Assembly: GCA_023362775.1 (NCBI GenBank)
Contig: JALMGJ010000001.1
Location: forward strand, 62,339,501-62,403,500
From: Charina bottae
Taxonomy: Eukaryota > Chordata > Lepidosauria > Squamata > Charinaidae
Reading direction: 5' to 3'
DNA: 64,000 bases
Shown: piece after piece, positions 38,551 to 64,000 of the stretch
Layout of the letters: each line of letters opens with the position of its first letter
How positions within the stretch are numbered: the stretch's first letter is position 1
Made by a program: the position numbers and the translations under genes
The notes under the pieces: model-generated
What the model saw: only the letters and a program-made list of their open reading frames with translations
The model's database searches: none
What the model was told of the DNA's origin: nothing

Positions 38551-41373
38551 TTGCTGGCAGGGTACTGATAATGTTAACTAGCACCTCAAGCATTGGAGCA
38601 CTCTGACCTGGAAATTAGACTGCCCTGCAGGGCATCCCTGGGAGGTAAATCAAAATGGTGGCCTCAACACACATGAAAAAAAAAGCCAGGCTTTGATTAC
38701 ACAGTCGTGGCCACCATCTTTACTTTTTGACCTCTTCTAAACATGGACACCCCTGTTACCTTGTCACAGATCTCTTTTCCCATAAGGATTGCAGCCCAGA
38801 GTTGCAACCATAATTGGCACTACTATCTTCTAAATCCAAAAAGCTAAGATAAGGACCCTAGCTCCTGAAGATGCACACCTTTTTATCTGATTGTACTCCT
38901 AAAATCACTCAGGAGGTATATACTATATGTACATCTAGTACCATTGCTACTAGCTTTTATGTTGTAGATAAAATTTCCTTTATCCTTTCTAGATTTTGAT
39001 GGCTAGTTATTGATGGTGATGTTGGATGCCTTATCAATATATTCCCTTCTGCGCTTTAATATTTTGGCAGCATATTTCTACATTCAGATTTTTCAAATCT
39101 AAGTTGGACATTGCCTGTCCTACAACTAACATAACAGTTCAATTCTTAGACAACGTCAGAAATAATTACTAACTAAAAATCCACTTAAAACTCCCCACTA
39201 CCTTGAAGACTGAGATTCCTCCATATAAGTGCATTATGGTTGGGTACTTGGCATCAGATGATACAGTTAAGCTACTTTTAAATCACTACTATATTTACAC
39301 TGCCCAGTATGCTTCAGACATTTGTGGGATAAAGCCTACGTCTTGGAGCAGAACAAAGGCTACCACGATGATGTGTCTAGAAATGTTTTCAATTTTTTAA
39401 AAATGTTGTTACTGTTACGGTGCATTTTGCTTAGACAATGGTGGAAGGGGCTCCCTCATGTGCACTCTGTTGTGCATTGCATTTTCTGATCATCTAACAC
39501 CAGACCCATTCTTACATTGATGTAGATACTTTTTAGAATGCCTACTCATGATAAGTTCCATTGTAGTACTGAAGTGTGAAAAGAAACAAATCTCTAAACC
39601 TTGTCCTCAAATTGTTTTTAAATTCGTAGGTGCTATGATCTTGCACTGAATTATTTCAGCTTTTTAGTGTTGGCTGTGTAAACTACAAATGAAAGTGACA
39701 TTAATTCTGTTAAGTAATTAGGTTATAATCATTTTCCATAGTAAGGGAAATATTTTAACACACATCATTACAGCTTTGTCACCTTTGTTAAGCTGATAGA
39801 GTATGTGTGAATTTGTGTCAGTCTCTAATTCAGTTATTCTATTTGTTTTTATAACAACACACACTATTTCTTCAGCAAAATGAGAGAAAATCTCCTGAAA
39901 TCCAAAGCATGGTTTCAGCTGGGAAAGATTTCATTGACAAGACAATTTAATATTGGAAGTTCTGTCAAAGAGTTACCAACAATGTTTCTGGCTTGTAAAG
40001 GATGACCCCCATAGTCATTGGTACGTTTGAAGTCATTTTTATTTAGTGAAAAACCCAAGAAAATTGAAATTTTACACCTTACAGTTAATAAACCACAGAA
40101 AGAACCACATTGAGTTTCAGCTTTAGGCTTCACATCACAGGACAAAGATGGACAACTTGCAGCTCCAGGGATGCCAACAGCCCTTTGTTTATGCCCCCCC
40201 CCCCCAAACCAAAACTGTTGAAAATTGGTGGCAAAAGTTGTATGGAAGGCTTTTTTTTAAAGACCCTTCCAAAAGAAGACAAGAAAACTCAAACTCCTAA
40301 AAAAATGTTGAGAGGGGTTCCCAGCCTCTAAAAGATAGCTCAGCCCTCTGTCCTAGAAGCACTAGGTCTGATTATGTTGGTTGGTTGACTATTACCTTTT
40401 AAAAATACATTTCTGTGCTGTATGTGTTAGACTCCTGCTTTATCCATATGTTTCAAATGGCTTTCATTTGTCCTGATTTTTCTGTGTTTATAAGCATGTT
40501 ACAGAGGTTTGCAAGCTGCCTTGAATGCCATTCTGGAATATTTGTTTTTGGGAAAAATAAGAACTACATGTAAACTTCCATTCCAGCAGTAGATTCAGAA
40601 TCTCTTCTTTGTCAGCACAGGGTCTAGAAATTAATTCATCACTGCCATTGTTTTTCTGAATTGTATGTGTGTATGCTGCTATTCAGTCCTAAAAGGCATT
40701 AGTAACACTAAAAGATGCAAAGTAACAATAATGAATAGCCTGCTGAGATCACCCCCAATGGGAACTTTCTCTTTTTATATAAAAAGAAGTATCTTAAGTG
40801 GATGTTTCACAAACAGGCTATGTATGCAGATGTTCCTAAATTATGCCAAATATAATCATATCTGGTTTGTGTTACAGAAATTAACACACTAAATACATTT
40901 TGCATCACTGGATTGTTCTTATTCTGGTTTACTGCAGTATTTTTATGCATCAATAGAGAATTGCATTGTGAACTTAAGTCCAGAGCCATTGTTGAAAACA
41001 ACTTAATTATTTCTTATATATACATTTTGTAAACAATTAAGTTCAGTAATTTTATTAATTCACTATGGCTGCCATAACCCATCTCCCAGGTTTGTACCAT
41101 TGAAAGCCTTAAAAAAAACCTATGCATGCCATTTTATACTTGTATCAGTACATAAGCTTGTGCTTGTTGGTTTCTTTTGTATAGAAGCAATTGACTTTTG
41201 ACAGTATTTTGCACTTTTTCCTCTTTCCTTTGGTTTTTATAAAATTTTCTTCAGCATATAATTGCAATATGTTTTTTACACCTTACACGCCTTTTTGTAA
41301 ATATTTGCAATGTAAGAAAATTTTGATTCAAGCTTTGTTTTGTAAAAGATTATGCTTAACCTTCCTATTATGC

Positions 41374-41379
41374 AATAAA
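41374..41379 (+). promoter_or_regulatory. PTPN14: Candidate distal poly(A) signal of PTPN14
   Basis: AATAAA in the context tatgcaataaaactttttc, followed by T-rich sequence. This is the best-looking signal on the + strand between the PTPN14 stop codon and the SMYD2 tail. Confidence 0.45.
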
Positions 41380-41586
41380 ACTTTTTCTCAACTTTCTAAC
41401 AATCAGTGTATTGATTTGAAAATATTGGGTGTGACTGTTTTGTAGCTTTTATATGGCACAATTCTGTACAACTGGTGGCTCACTAAGAAAAATCCTCTGT
41501 CTGTCTGTCTGATTTATATAGCCAACCATCTCACACAAATGATTCCAATAGAAGAGAATATCTGTAGCTCAGGGTTAAACTGTGGA

Positions 41587-41733
41587 ATCCTCGGTGCTCT
41601 CTGAGCCTTGTTGTTTTCTTGCAGACGTTTAATTGCCTAAATACAGTAGGTAACATCATCACTGCAAGTGAGTGTGAGGGGTAATGAAACGTCTGCAAGC
41701 AAACAACCAAGCTCAGAGAGCACCAAGGACCTC
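41587..41733. mobile_element. Second Penelope-like family, inverted terminal pair
   Basis: Left ggtgctctctgagccttgtt then cttgcagacgttt mirrors right aaacgtctgcaagcaaacaa then ccaagctcagagagcacc. Reading the left half on the - strand gives tgatgatgttaccta, a spacer, taggcaat and taaacgtc; the right half keeps ggtaatgaaacgtc. These are the parts of a type-I hammerhead core, one side damaged. Confidence 0.7.
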
Positions 41734-41739
41734 ATATAA

Positions 41740-44689
41740 GTGACTCTGGGCAGTTTACAGGATTAAAACAAACTCACCAAACATAACCCCTTGCTGCCTA
41801 AGGATAAACTGTTAATCCCACTCACATCAATAGTAGCAGAGCTAATCTGCTCCCTGACCCAAGTGCCTGGGGAAACAGTCACAATGCTTTGTGGAAAAAC
41901 TAACACGGTTGGGGCCATCTGAATCTCTGGAGGGATGCTGTTTAACATATTTAAGAAGGGTTTTAAAACATATACTGTATTTCAGCTGCAAGTGTTGTGG
42001 AAGAAGCTGAACACAGTCTGAGCAATACTGTAAATCTGATCTTTAAGCAGATAATACGTAAATTTTAAAAGTTAAATTGAATTGTTTTACTGATGATTTT
42101 GGACAGTATGCTATTGCATATGTCTTAATTGGTTTTGCTATTTTAGTGACTAAATTAGTTTTTTATTATGTTGTCATGCTTGTGTAATGTTATATGAAGA
42201 TTTATAACTACTAGTTTTGTGTGCATGTATGTATACACACACACACACACACATGCACATTATATATCGGTGCTTTTGAGAAGCTTGATAAACTTCTCAT
42301 TTTTGCTACTTTCTGGGCTATATTGACCACACATTTTACCACACATTTTTCAGGCAAGGAGAATGATGCAAATTCAAATAGTTCTTCTGAAGTAACTTAA
42401 AAGATATCTAAAATCAGGCTCATGAACATCAGACTTGGATTATCTTACAGTCACACTGCTCTGTGTAATCACAAGGATGTGTGCTGAATGAGAAAAGAGT
42501 TAAATCTGTCTAGTTAAGTTTGTGTAGAAGTAGCTGAATGCCCTTCTTTTTAGTATGATCCTCCAAGGTTATAAATCTCCACCTGTTAAACCTGTCTTTA
42601 TTTTAAATGATAACCTCTCTGCAAAACAGTGTTGATGACTTGTCTGCAACCGTTTGGGAAGTACTGCAAACCTTTTCCCAGACCCTGGTATGTGCTATAA
42701 GCTTCCATGATGTAGGTCAACCAGGGAAAACCATTTTAAAGGGCAGCATACACATATGTATGGAGAGAGGGAAGGTTAGAGAGACTTATTTGCCACATGT
42801 TCCCATACCTTCTCCAGAGAACTAGCATCCAGAGAGATCAGAAAATTCACTGAGTCTCAGCAAAGTAGGAAATAACTACTTCCAAAGAGTAGCACAATCA
42901 AGTCCAAAGAGATACTTTATTTTTAACATATACACAAGCATACACAACATTACAAAATGAAAAGGCATCTTGATTCATATACCTTATTCAAAGATGAATC
43001 AGTATGCTGTTTCTAATCCTTCTAAGACAGAGTTTTAAAATGGCAAGGGAGTAGTTAGCATTTTCCAAATAAGGAATGGGAGAAGGCACTACGGAAAGGA
43101 CACCGTAGAATAACTGTACACGTACCCACAGACACTGCTGAAAATGGTGAGCTGGTGGAGCGGGAAGATGCATAGCTTTCAAGAAAGAAAATAATTAAGA
43201 AAATAATTGGCAAGAATTATCTTGTTTCAAATCAAGGAAGATAGGAGGACCTTCACACCTCAATTCATCACAAATATAAACATACCATGGGCACTAGATA
43301 CACTCTGGTGTCCTAGCTCCTGGTCTCACAACTTATGATTAAAAATTTTTAAAAAGGAAAAATGCTCCAAACTATTTAGGCACTTTTTGACATTATGTAG
43401 AAACAATATCTAATATGTCCTCTGTGGTGCTAATTCATTATTAAAATGGTAGAGACACCCTTGAGTCAGGCTTGACTTCTTGTTACTGACAACCATGCAG
43501 GTTTTTGGCAACAGTACAAAAGGAGTAATGATTATCTTCTTCCAGATAATCTGAAATGTTCTAGAACCATTTTTGGACTTCCCAGTGTAGTTTCCAGTCC
43601 TGGGACTTCCTGGTTATCTCCTGAGTAAGAACAAACTGGGTCTGACCCTGATTAACTTTTTCAAGCAGTCATGGTCATTTAAGGTCTCTTGATAATTTCT
43701 GTCACTCAAACAAGCCACTGTGTGACTACAGGCAATCAACTCAACAAAGAGAGTTCCATTTGGGACTAGTATTGTTAATTGTCTTGGCAGTTTTAGTTTT
43801 AATGCTGTCCATCCACTTGCTGCAATGAGATTTGAGAAAAGCTTTTCATCTGTTGTTGAAACATAACATAACCCAATAATCAGCATTTGTTTAAAGTGGT
43901 GCTATAAGAAAGCATCAAGTATGAAGAAATAGCCCATCTGTTTGGAAATTACAATTCACTCAAGTTTGTTTCCGATTAAACATATGCCATAGAGTTACTC
44001 TGAATGTACTTTTAGTGTTTAACCAATCAGCCTTATCTTTGAAGTTTCAAGAGAATGTATTGCTGTAACTGGAAGAGGCAAAATTATACTGAATAAAGTC
44101 CATGTGCAGCTTTCCCATGCTGCATCAAAGCACTGAATGCTGCTATTCATGGCAGAAAAGGATCATTCTTAAGATTTAACTTCTGTGTAGACAAGCTGCA
44201 TTGAATTTTATTTGGTATCTTTATGGCCAAATGAGCAGAAGGCACTTGACAAAGATATGCTTCTTAAAATATACGTAGATGTGTATCAGCTAATGCTTTT
44301 ATTTTTTTAACCACAAAATACAGTACATGCATTTCCAGATGAAAAAGCATCTACCTATTAAGGAACCTGAGTATATAATCAACAACCCTCCATTTTTCCA
44401 TATGGTATCAGGCATGTTAAGTTAAACATCCATTTAAGATGCTTAGAAAATTATATGAAGTTTTCATTATCCCTAGATGTATTATTAGCACAAACTTGGG
44501 TAAGCATAATCAGAATATGATAATTAGAGACATCATATATGCAACAATCAAGTTGTATACATAATATTCTTGAACTTTAACTTTTGAGACGCAAGGTGTG
44601 TAATTATATTTAAAAGTTACAAAAATGGTACCTAGAATAATTTTTTATAAACCAAAATCACAATAATGAGGCAAACAAGCAAGCAGGGT
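41740..44689. other. Intergenic stretch between PTPN14 and SMYD2 tails
   Basis: No gene seen. It contains a (CA)n run at 42234-42252, diverged repeat-like pieces (for example 43450-43520), and nothing else I can name. Confidence 0.5.
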
Positions 44690-45043
44690 CAAGCAGTGTT
44701 GTCCAAATTTAATTAGTTGTTTTGCATAAGATACACAATACATTAAAATCAGTTGAGAAAAGAACTGGTCATTTTTGCACATGATCAATCAAAGGCATTA
44801 GCTGTGTGAAACCATGGCATTTTCTTAGGGAGGAAAAGGCATTCAGAATTAATTTATCAAGGCTCACGATATTTCACATAAACCTCAGAGAATGGAAGAG
44901 GCAAGGCCCAAATGCACCACATGTTTGTCATTCCAATTATTTTACAGAAAAGCTTTCATTCCACATCAATTTTCAAAGCACTCCTGAAGTTTCCATAGCA
45001 AGGCTTTTAAAGAAAGGTTGAAGGATTACATAGATTCAGAGAC
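44690..45043 (-). other. SMYD2: Probable 3' UTR of SMYD2
   Basis: Sequence downstream of the stop codon on the - strand. An ATTAAA (- strand) lies at 44708-44713, giving a UTR of about 340 bases, close to the short human one. A second signal, AATAAA, lies at 44298-44303. Which is used cannot be told here. Confidence 0.45.
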
Positions 45044-59054
<14,011 letters not shown>

Positions 59055-59291
59055 CTATGAAGGAAAATACATCTTTTACACCACAAGGACCACTTTACTT
59101 GTTCTCAACGGTGAACTCAACCTCAAGATATTATGTTTTCTATGGAAAGAACATCTACTTGAACTGCAGTAGACCATGTTCCTCTGATCTTTCCCCTATC
59201 CAGTATTAGTGAACATGAATAATATCAGCAAAAATTTAATAACTAGGACATTCTTAACTCTGTGTCTGTGTGTGTGTGTGCGCGCACGTGC

Positions 59292-59489
59292 GCCTTTGAA
59301 TCAGTCTTGTACTCCTGGTGACTGCCTGGACAAGTCTTCTTGGCAAGATTTCAGAAATGGTTTACCATTGCCTTTCTTCCTAGGGCTGAGAGAGAGTGAC
59401 TGGCCCAAGGACACCCAGCTGGCTTTGTGCCTAAGGCAGGACTAAAACTCACGGTCTCTAGCCTGGTGACTTAACCAAACTGGCTCTCA
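59292..59489 (-). repeat. tRNA-derived SINE, same family as 1009 and 37733
   Basis: actcctggtgactgcctgga, gagagagtgactggcccaag and, reversed, the A-box head. A GT/GC-rich tract (59265-59292) adjoins its tail end. Confidence 0.78.
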
Positions 59490-59563
59490 ACCAACAATTA
59501 TGAACAAAAATTAACAACTAAAAAATGTGCTAATCCTAAAATAAAATTGTCTTTGCTTTAAAC

Positions 59564-59887
59564 CAGAGCTTTCCAAACTGTGTGTCGCGACACAAAAGTG
59601 TGTCGCCACACACAGCGTGGTGTGTCGCCACACCACCCGGAAGCGGTGGCGCGCGCGTGCATGGTGGTGGCGGCAGCGGCGCAGTATCAGTGTTTCCGCG
59701 TTTTAGCGGAGGCTGCTGCCGCCGCCGTGCATGCGCATGCCGCCGCACGCCCCCCGCACCGCCATGCATGCATGCCGCCGCCACACGCCCCCCCGCGCCG
59801 CCACCGTGCACGCGTGCGCCGCTGCACGCGCCCCCCCGCGCCGCCGCCGCTGGTGTGTCGCCAGCGGCGGCACTTTGGAAAGCCCTG
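59564..59887. mobile_element. hAT-type MITE, family A copy 4
   Basis: Ends cagagctttccaaac and ctttggaaagccctg. The exact target duplication ctttaaac lies at 59556-59563 and 59888-59895. The core is extremely GC-rich, with cgccgccgc and gcatgcatgc runs that create false ORFs on both strands. Confidence 0.9.
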
Positions 59888-60182
59888 CTTTAAACTGATA
59901 CCAATGACGTGATAATTCCAACTGAATAATCATGTTTCACCAAAGGCAAGACAATTCTAAAGGAAAACAGATTTTAACATTCCTCAGATTTTAAAATTCA
60001 AGACCTGAAGGTAATTGGAAAGCCCATGTCAAAAATGTCTTCAATCATACAATGAGTTATATCCCTGATAACCCGTTGCTCTTTTTTTTAACCTGATTAA
60101 AGAAGAAAGCCGCCGGATAGGTGCCACCTGAGAAGGCATCTATTAAAATAATTCTAAATGGTTAAAGCTTTTGAACAATTAC

Positions 60183-60290
60183 TTTTATCTATCTACTGTT
60201 TTATTGGATTGTTGTACGCCACCCAGAGTCACTTTTCGTGAGATGGGCGGCCATATAAATTAGATTAATAAATAAATAAAAATAAGTACT
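60183..60290 (+). repeat. L2-like LINE 3' tail
   Basis: ttgtacgccacccagagtca then gatgggcggccatataaatt and (aaat)n, nearly the tail seen at 22100-22195. Confidence 0.75.
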
Positions 60291-60399
60291 TGTTAACCCA
60301 AGCTTATGTTATCACACACTTGAGAAACATGTCAAGTATTTGCATTGTGCCCTTTTCCCACATTTATACACATACATACACACACACCTCCTAATCAAC

Positions 60400-62090
60400 T
60401 TCGTTACCCCAGGATAACATTTATTTAATTATTCCCTTCCTACTACTATTCTATACATTCCTGTCTACTATAATAAAGATCAAACTAAAAAGCATATAAA
60501 TTGTCTACCATTATACTTGATAATACAACAATTTAAAAAATCTTAATCATATTAAACCCAAAACCAAATAATATTTTTATACCTTAGTAATCTTAATCCA
60601 AATAATTAAAGATAAATGAAATCAGCCAAATGCTAAAAACAATCCAGATAGATATTCTTAAACCTTTATCCCACTTCAAAATAGACCAAAGCATTTACAT
60701 GTCCCCACAATGCGCACAGAGCTTTTTTCTTTAAAAAATCAAACAGCCCAACTGCCCCCCTCAAAAACTCCAACTTTTCTTCAGGAAACCTCCCATACAT
60801 AATGACCCCTTCTTTTCCATGGCATTTCATCAGAATTTCATGTATGGCTTGCAACTCGATCTCTCCCTTTAATTTCTTCAACTCAACTATCCAATCTTCA
60901 TCCAGCATTTCAACAGAAGCCAAGGAGACATTTCTGTCGCTGTTAAGTCCTTCAATTCCATCCACAACATCCCCATCCAAGTAACACATTTTAGATGCCA
61001 GGCTTGTTGATCGGAAGATTGCAAGTTCGGAGGTTCGAATCCCTAGTCCCATGTGACGGAGTGAGCTCCCGCACTCGCCCCAGCTCTTGACAACCTAGCA
61101 ATTCGAAAGCATGCAAATGCAAGTAGATTAATAGGTACCACTTCGGTGGGTAGGTAACAGCGTTCCGCATGCGTCATGCCGGCCACATGACCGTGGAAGC
61201 GTCTTTGGACAACGCTGGCTCTTCGGCTAACAAACGGAGATGAGCACCAGCCCCTAGAGTCGGACACGACTGCACAAATTTGCGGGGGGATCCTTTACCT
61301 TTACTACCTGAATACCTTGCATAAAAACTTGGTAAGAATCAGAAACAATCTGTTTGAAATCTCTATGGAAGTCAGAGAAAGTTTGTTTAAGATCCTCCAT
61401 GTCTCAAGCAGTAGATTATGTTGCCCCCTAGGAGCTTAACCAGCGAAATATGAAGAAGTTACAGAATATGTTTACACAAGTGAAAGTGATAAGCAGACAG
61501 TTCCCCAGGGAAAGTAGAAGCAAGAAACTGAAAGTTCAAAACAGCCAATTCGACGTGTAAGAAAATGCTAGTATCTTCAAATTTAGTACAAAAATAATAA
61601 CGGGGAAACAATTATTTACTCACAATCCTTCTTAATATTTGGATGGAAAACAAACCAAAACTTTAAAAGATTTTTTTTCAAAATTAATCCCAAAAATAAT
61701 GATAAGCACCAAGAGAAGCAGCTTCTCCTTGCTGTAGAAAGCCTCTCTTAAGAGTACATATACTTAAAAATATATATAAATTGGGTGATTTAGAAATAGG
61801 GTGGCCAGTCTTAGTGTCCCTTTAAGGCTACAGCGCAGCTTGGAAAATGGTGACGTCCTAGCCTCCCGGCTGCTCTTACCACTCGAACGTGAATGCTGTT
61901 TGCGATCTTCTGGCTGCAAGCAGCCGTCCGGAGGACAGATGGGGTGATTCCAGGTGTTTTCCTTTCCCGGAAAAATACTCCTGAGCTTCAGGAAAAACCT
62001 GCCTGAGCCCGAAAAAGATGCTGCATTGTCAGTTCTGCCCACTAAGCCCATGGGCACAGCTGTTCAGTCCGCCATGTCCCCACCAGAAGT
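60400..62090 (-). mobile_element. L1-like LINE, 5' UTR and ORF1, split by a SINE
   Basis: On the - strand, ORF1 appears to start MEDLKQTFSDFHRDFKQIVS (near 61402) and is interrupted by the SINE at 60992-61303. It resumes with VEMLDEDWIVELKKLKGEIE, then LMKCHGKEGVIMYGRFPEEK and ALCALWGHVNALVYFEVG before a stop near 60666. The upstream sequence to about 62090 looks like a 5' UTR (gggcttagtgggcagaactg). A 3'-UTR-like AT-rich tail runs to about 60400. No ORF2 follows, so it may be a half-L1 type element. The family name is inference. Confidence 0.5.
60992..61303 (+). repeat. tRNA-derived SINE inserted in L1-like ORF1
   Basis: gccaggcttgttgatcggaa, the B box ggaggttcgaatccc, then tgtgacggagtgagctcccg and cctagagtcggacacgactg, with a cctttaccttta tail. 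Same family as 35890. The extreme 5' head is missing or altered. Confidence 0.88.
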
Positions 62091-62189
62091 CAACAAAGTG
62101 CAATCTTAAAACATGTAAAAAGCATATAAAACCTTCTAAAAGACTAAGTAACAGAATCCACAGCCAAAGTCTAAAAAACAATCTACACT

Positions 62190-62545
62190 CAACACAACCA
62201 CTGTATAGGCTCTACTGCACATCCAGATCCCCAAGCCTGGTGGCACAGCCTCATCTTTAAGGCCTTACGAAAGGCCAGTAGGATTGAGGTCAATCTGATC
62301 TCCAGCGGGATGATGTTCCACAGGATGGGTGCCACGACAGAAAAGCCTCTCTTCCTGCCCCCCCACCAAGACCCCAAATTAACACACCATGCCCCTCCTT
62401 CCTACCAGACCTAATGGGACGGGTAGATGTAACTGAGGAGAGCCGGTACCTCAACTAACCCAGTCCCATATCATGGAGGACTTTATAGGTCATCACCAGC
62501 ACCTTGAATTGCACTCAGAAGGGTTCAAGAGGCAGTTGGTCAGAC
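62190..62545 (-). mobile_element. L2-like LINE fragment
   Basis: The - strand reads GFSVVAPILWNIIPLEIRLT then FRKALKMRL. Upstream of it, 62430-62545 encodes VQFKVLVMTYKVLHDMGLG, with stops. Same family as 45890. Confidence 0.75.
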
Positions 62546-64000
62546 AATTAGAATTAGTGGAAAGTTGTGGTTTTGCATTTAACAAGTACAGTATGGTGTG
62601 TTAATTTTTGTTTTTGAGTCTCTTTGTAATGTATCATGGTTTCACACATTTCTAGGTCCTTGTTGCTTGGCAATAAGTACACCCTATTTTCTTTGTTTCA
62701 GGGTCTTGCCCATTATATGTTACTGAACATGTCCATGCACCCTTGACCTGGCTTTGCAAATCCATAATAGAGTGTTCGAGATTGAAGTACTACGGAAAAC
62801 AAACCTCATCTTGTCCCTGCAAGGCCAAGTGAGAAGGGAGAGGAAATGTAAGTCATAAATGGGATACAAATACATTCAGAAGTTCCCTTACTGATTTTTC
62901 TCCAACAACACCACCACACAAACACACTGAGTTAGCAGCGGTCTACTTCCTTAGTTTACTTTAGGGACATTCAGAAAGTGGAAATCATGAAGGACATGTC
63001 AGATCTGAGTGGCAATGATAGTTATACAACTAAATACCAGAGGGGCCAACAATTAGCCCCAGAGTCACTGTCACTATCAAAAACTGCACTATCTCTGACT
63101 TTATGCCCCCTGGTGACAAAGCTGGCTGTTTAAAATTTTACAACAGTAGTATCCACAAAAGTTACCCTTGCTGCCAGGAACATTGTTTGACAAACAGAAA
63201 TGACATAATTAATAAGCTGGAATTTTAATTATCTTCCCCAAAGTTAAAACAGACAACAGAATCATCTGGGAGGGTGGGGGGAACTCTGCCATTCTGCTCC
63301 TACTACATTCATAGGCTATGTTCAAGCCATCCCAGTAAGTCATGGTTTAACTACAGTTTGTTTAAAAAGCTACAATTGGTTTGGGCTTACTCTAAACAAT
63401 GGTTAACTATCTATAACGGATGTTTTTATATTTAATGCTAAGCCAAAATCAAAGAGATCAACAATATAGTTTTGCTTATTGGATTACTTCAACTATTGGA
63501 CCTGATCCAGATATCCATCTGTAGATGAGTCAGGAGAAGCTGACTTTTCTTCTCCGCATCCTCCCATCAGCTCACAGAGTTGCTTTAAAATGCTCCAAGG
63601 ATCAGGAAATCTTGCTAAGTGGAAGGGGAGGCTGAGTGCATGGCCATCCTCAAAGGGGGCAAGAGGGGACCCAGTCCCACAAATGCCACAACTTGTACCA
63701 TCATTCGTGTGTACTCTCATCTCGGAGTCACCATAGTTTGTTGTGGATGCCCACCAAGTGGAAAGGGGGAGATGATAGAAAACAGGCAGCAGTCATTTTC
63801 TGCTCATGTCCAGAAGATGCTTCTGCCCAATATTTCAAATGTCTCCCTTTTCCCACAGTGCCCCAGTCCAAGGCAGTAGGGCCTGGAGGGAGCCTCTTGC
63901 GAAGATTGGCAAGAAGAGGATGGAACCAGAATTCAACTATTCCCCGCTCTTCATCTCCATCTCCATCCAACCCATAGCAGACACAAAGTGAGTATATCTG
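62546..64000. other. SMYD2 intron end stretch, nothing firm
   Basis: No exon or RNA gene is recognised. Short ORFs on both strands at 63490-63990 overlap each other and have no family match that I know. Confidence 0.4.

Larger units (their letters stand above)
32459..41400 (+). other. PTPN14: Probable long 3' UTR of PTPN14
   Basis: No further exon is seen after the stop codon. The human PTPN14 mRNA has a very long 3' UTR. Here AT-rich, UTR-like sequence runs to a well-placed AATAAA at 41374-41379. A nearer AATAAA lies at 33028-33033 and would give a short form. The interval also holds a hAT MITE (34149), two SINEs (35890, 37733) and a LINE-like piece (38330), which would then be transcribed. 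Extent inferred. Confidence 0.45.

Noticed and set aside
59536..59933. Several 75-110 codon Ala/His/Arg-rich ORFs
   Set aside because: They are all readings of the GC-rich core of a hAT MITE, on both strands.
63490..63990. Missing 5' SMYD2 exons in the last kilobase
   Set aside because: Neither strand gives the MYND cysteines or the KEFESH segment expected before LDKLDN.

Overview
This is a window of vertebrate nuclear DNA. Long introns split exons that together encode two well-known genes. The repeats point to a squamate reptile, probably a lizard: tRNA-derived SINEs with the A/B-box heads common in squamates, CR1/L2-like LINE tails, a BovB-like LINE fragment, Penelope-like elements (PLEs) and several hAT-type MITEs. 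No bacterial or viral gene cluster is present. The species cannot be read from the sequence.

Part 1, about 6.1-32.5 kb, + strand: the last 11 coding exons of PTPN14, a FERM-domain protein tyrosine phosphatase. They run from the end of the FERM domain, through a 1.48-kb exon carrying the PPxY-containing linker, to the complete PTP catalytic domain and stop codon. All splice phases agree. The N-terminal exons lie before the window. A long 3' UTR probably continues to an AATAAA at 41374; the extent is inferred.

Part 2, about 45.0-59.1 kb, - strand: the last 8 coding exons of SMYD2, a SET/MYND lysine methyltransferase. They cover the second half of the SET domain, the post-SET zinc site and the helical C-terminal domain. 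The MYND exons lie beyond 64 kb. The two genes converge tail to tail, as human PTPN14 and SMYD2 do. One SMYD2 intron (50800-52177) has AT-AC ends with a U12-type 5' splice site and branch site. A GT-AG reading does not keep the frame there.

The rest is introns and intergenic DNA full of repeats. The most striking are three inverted copies of one Penelope-like element, including a perfect 114-bp hairpin and a copy that keeps a GIY-YIG endonuclease tail, with hammerhead-ribozyme-like cores in their termini. Others are a TA-flanked nested palindrome (22951-23446), four copies of one hAT MITE with 8-bp target duplications, a different hAT element resembling a mammalian family, a duplicated SINE/LINE composite near 2 kb, and an L1-like ORF1 interrupted by a SINE near 61 kb.
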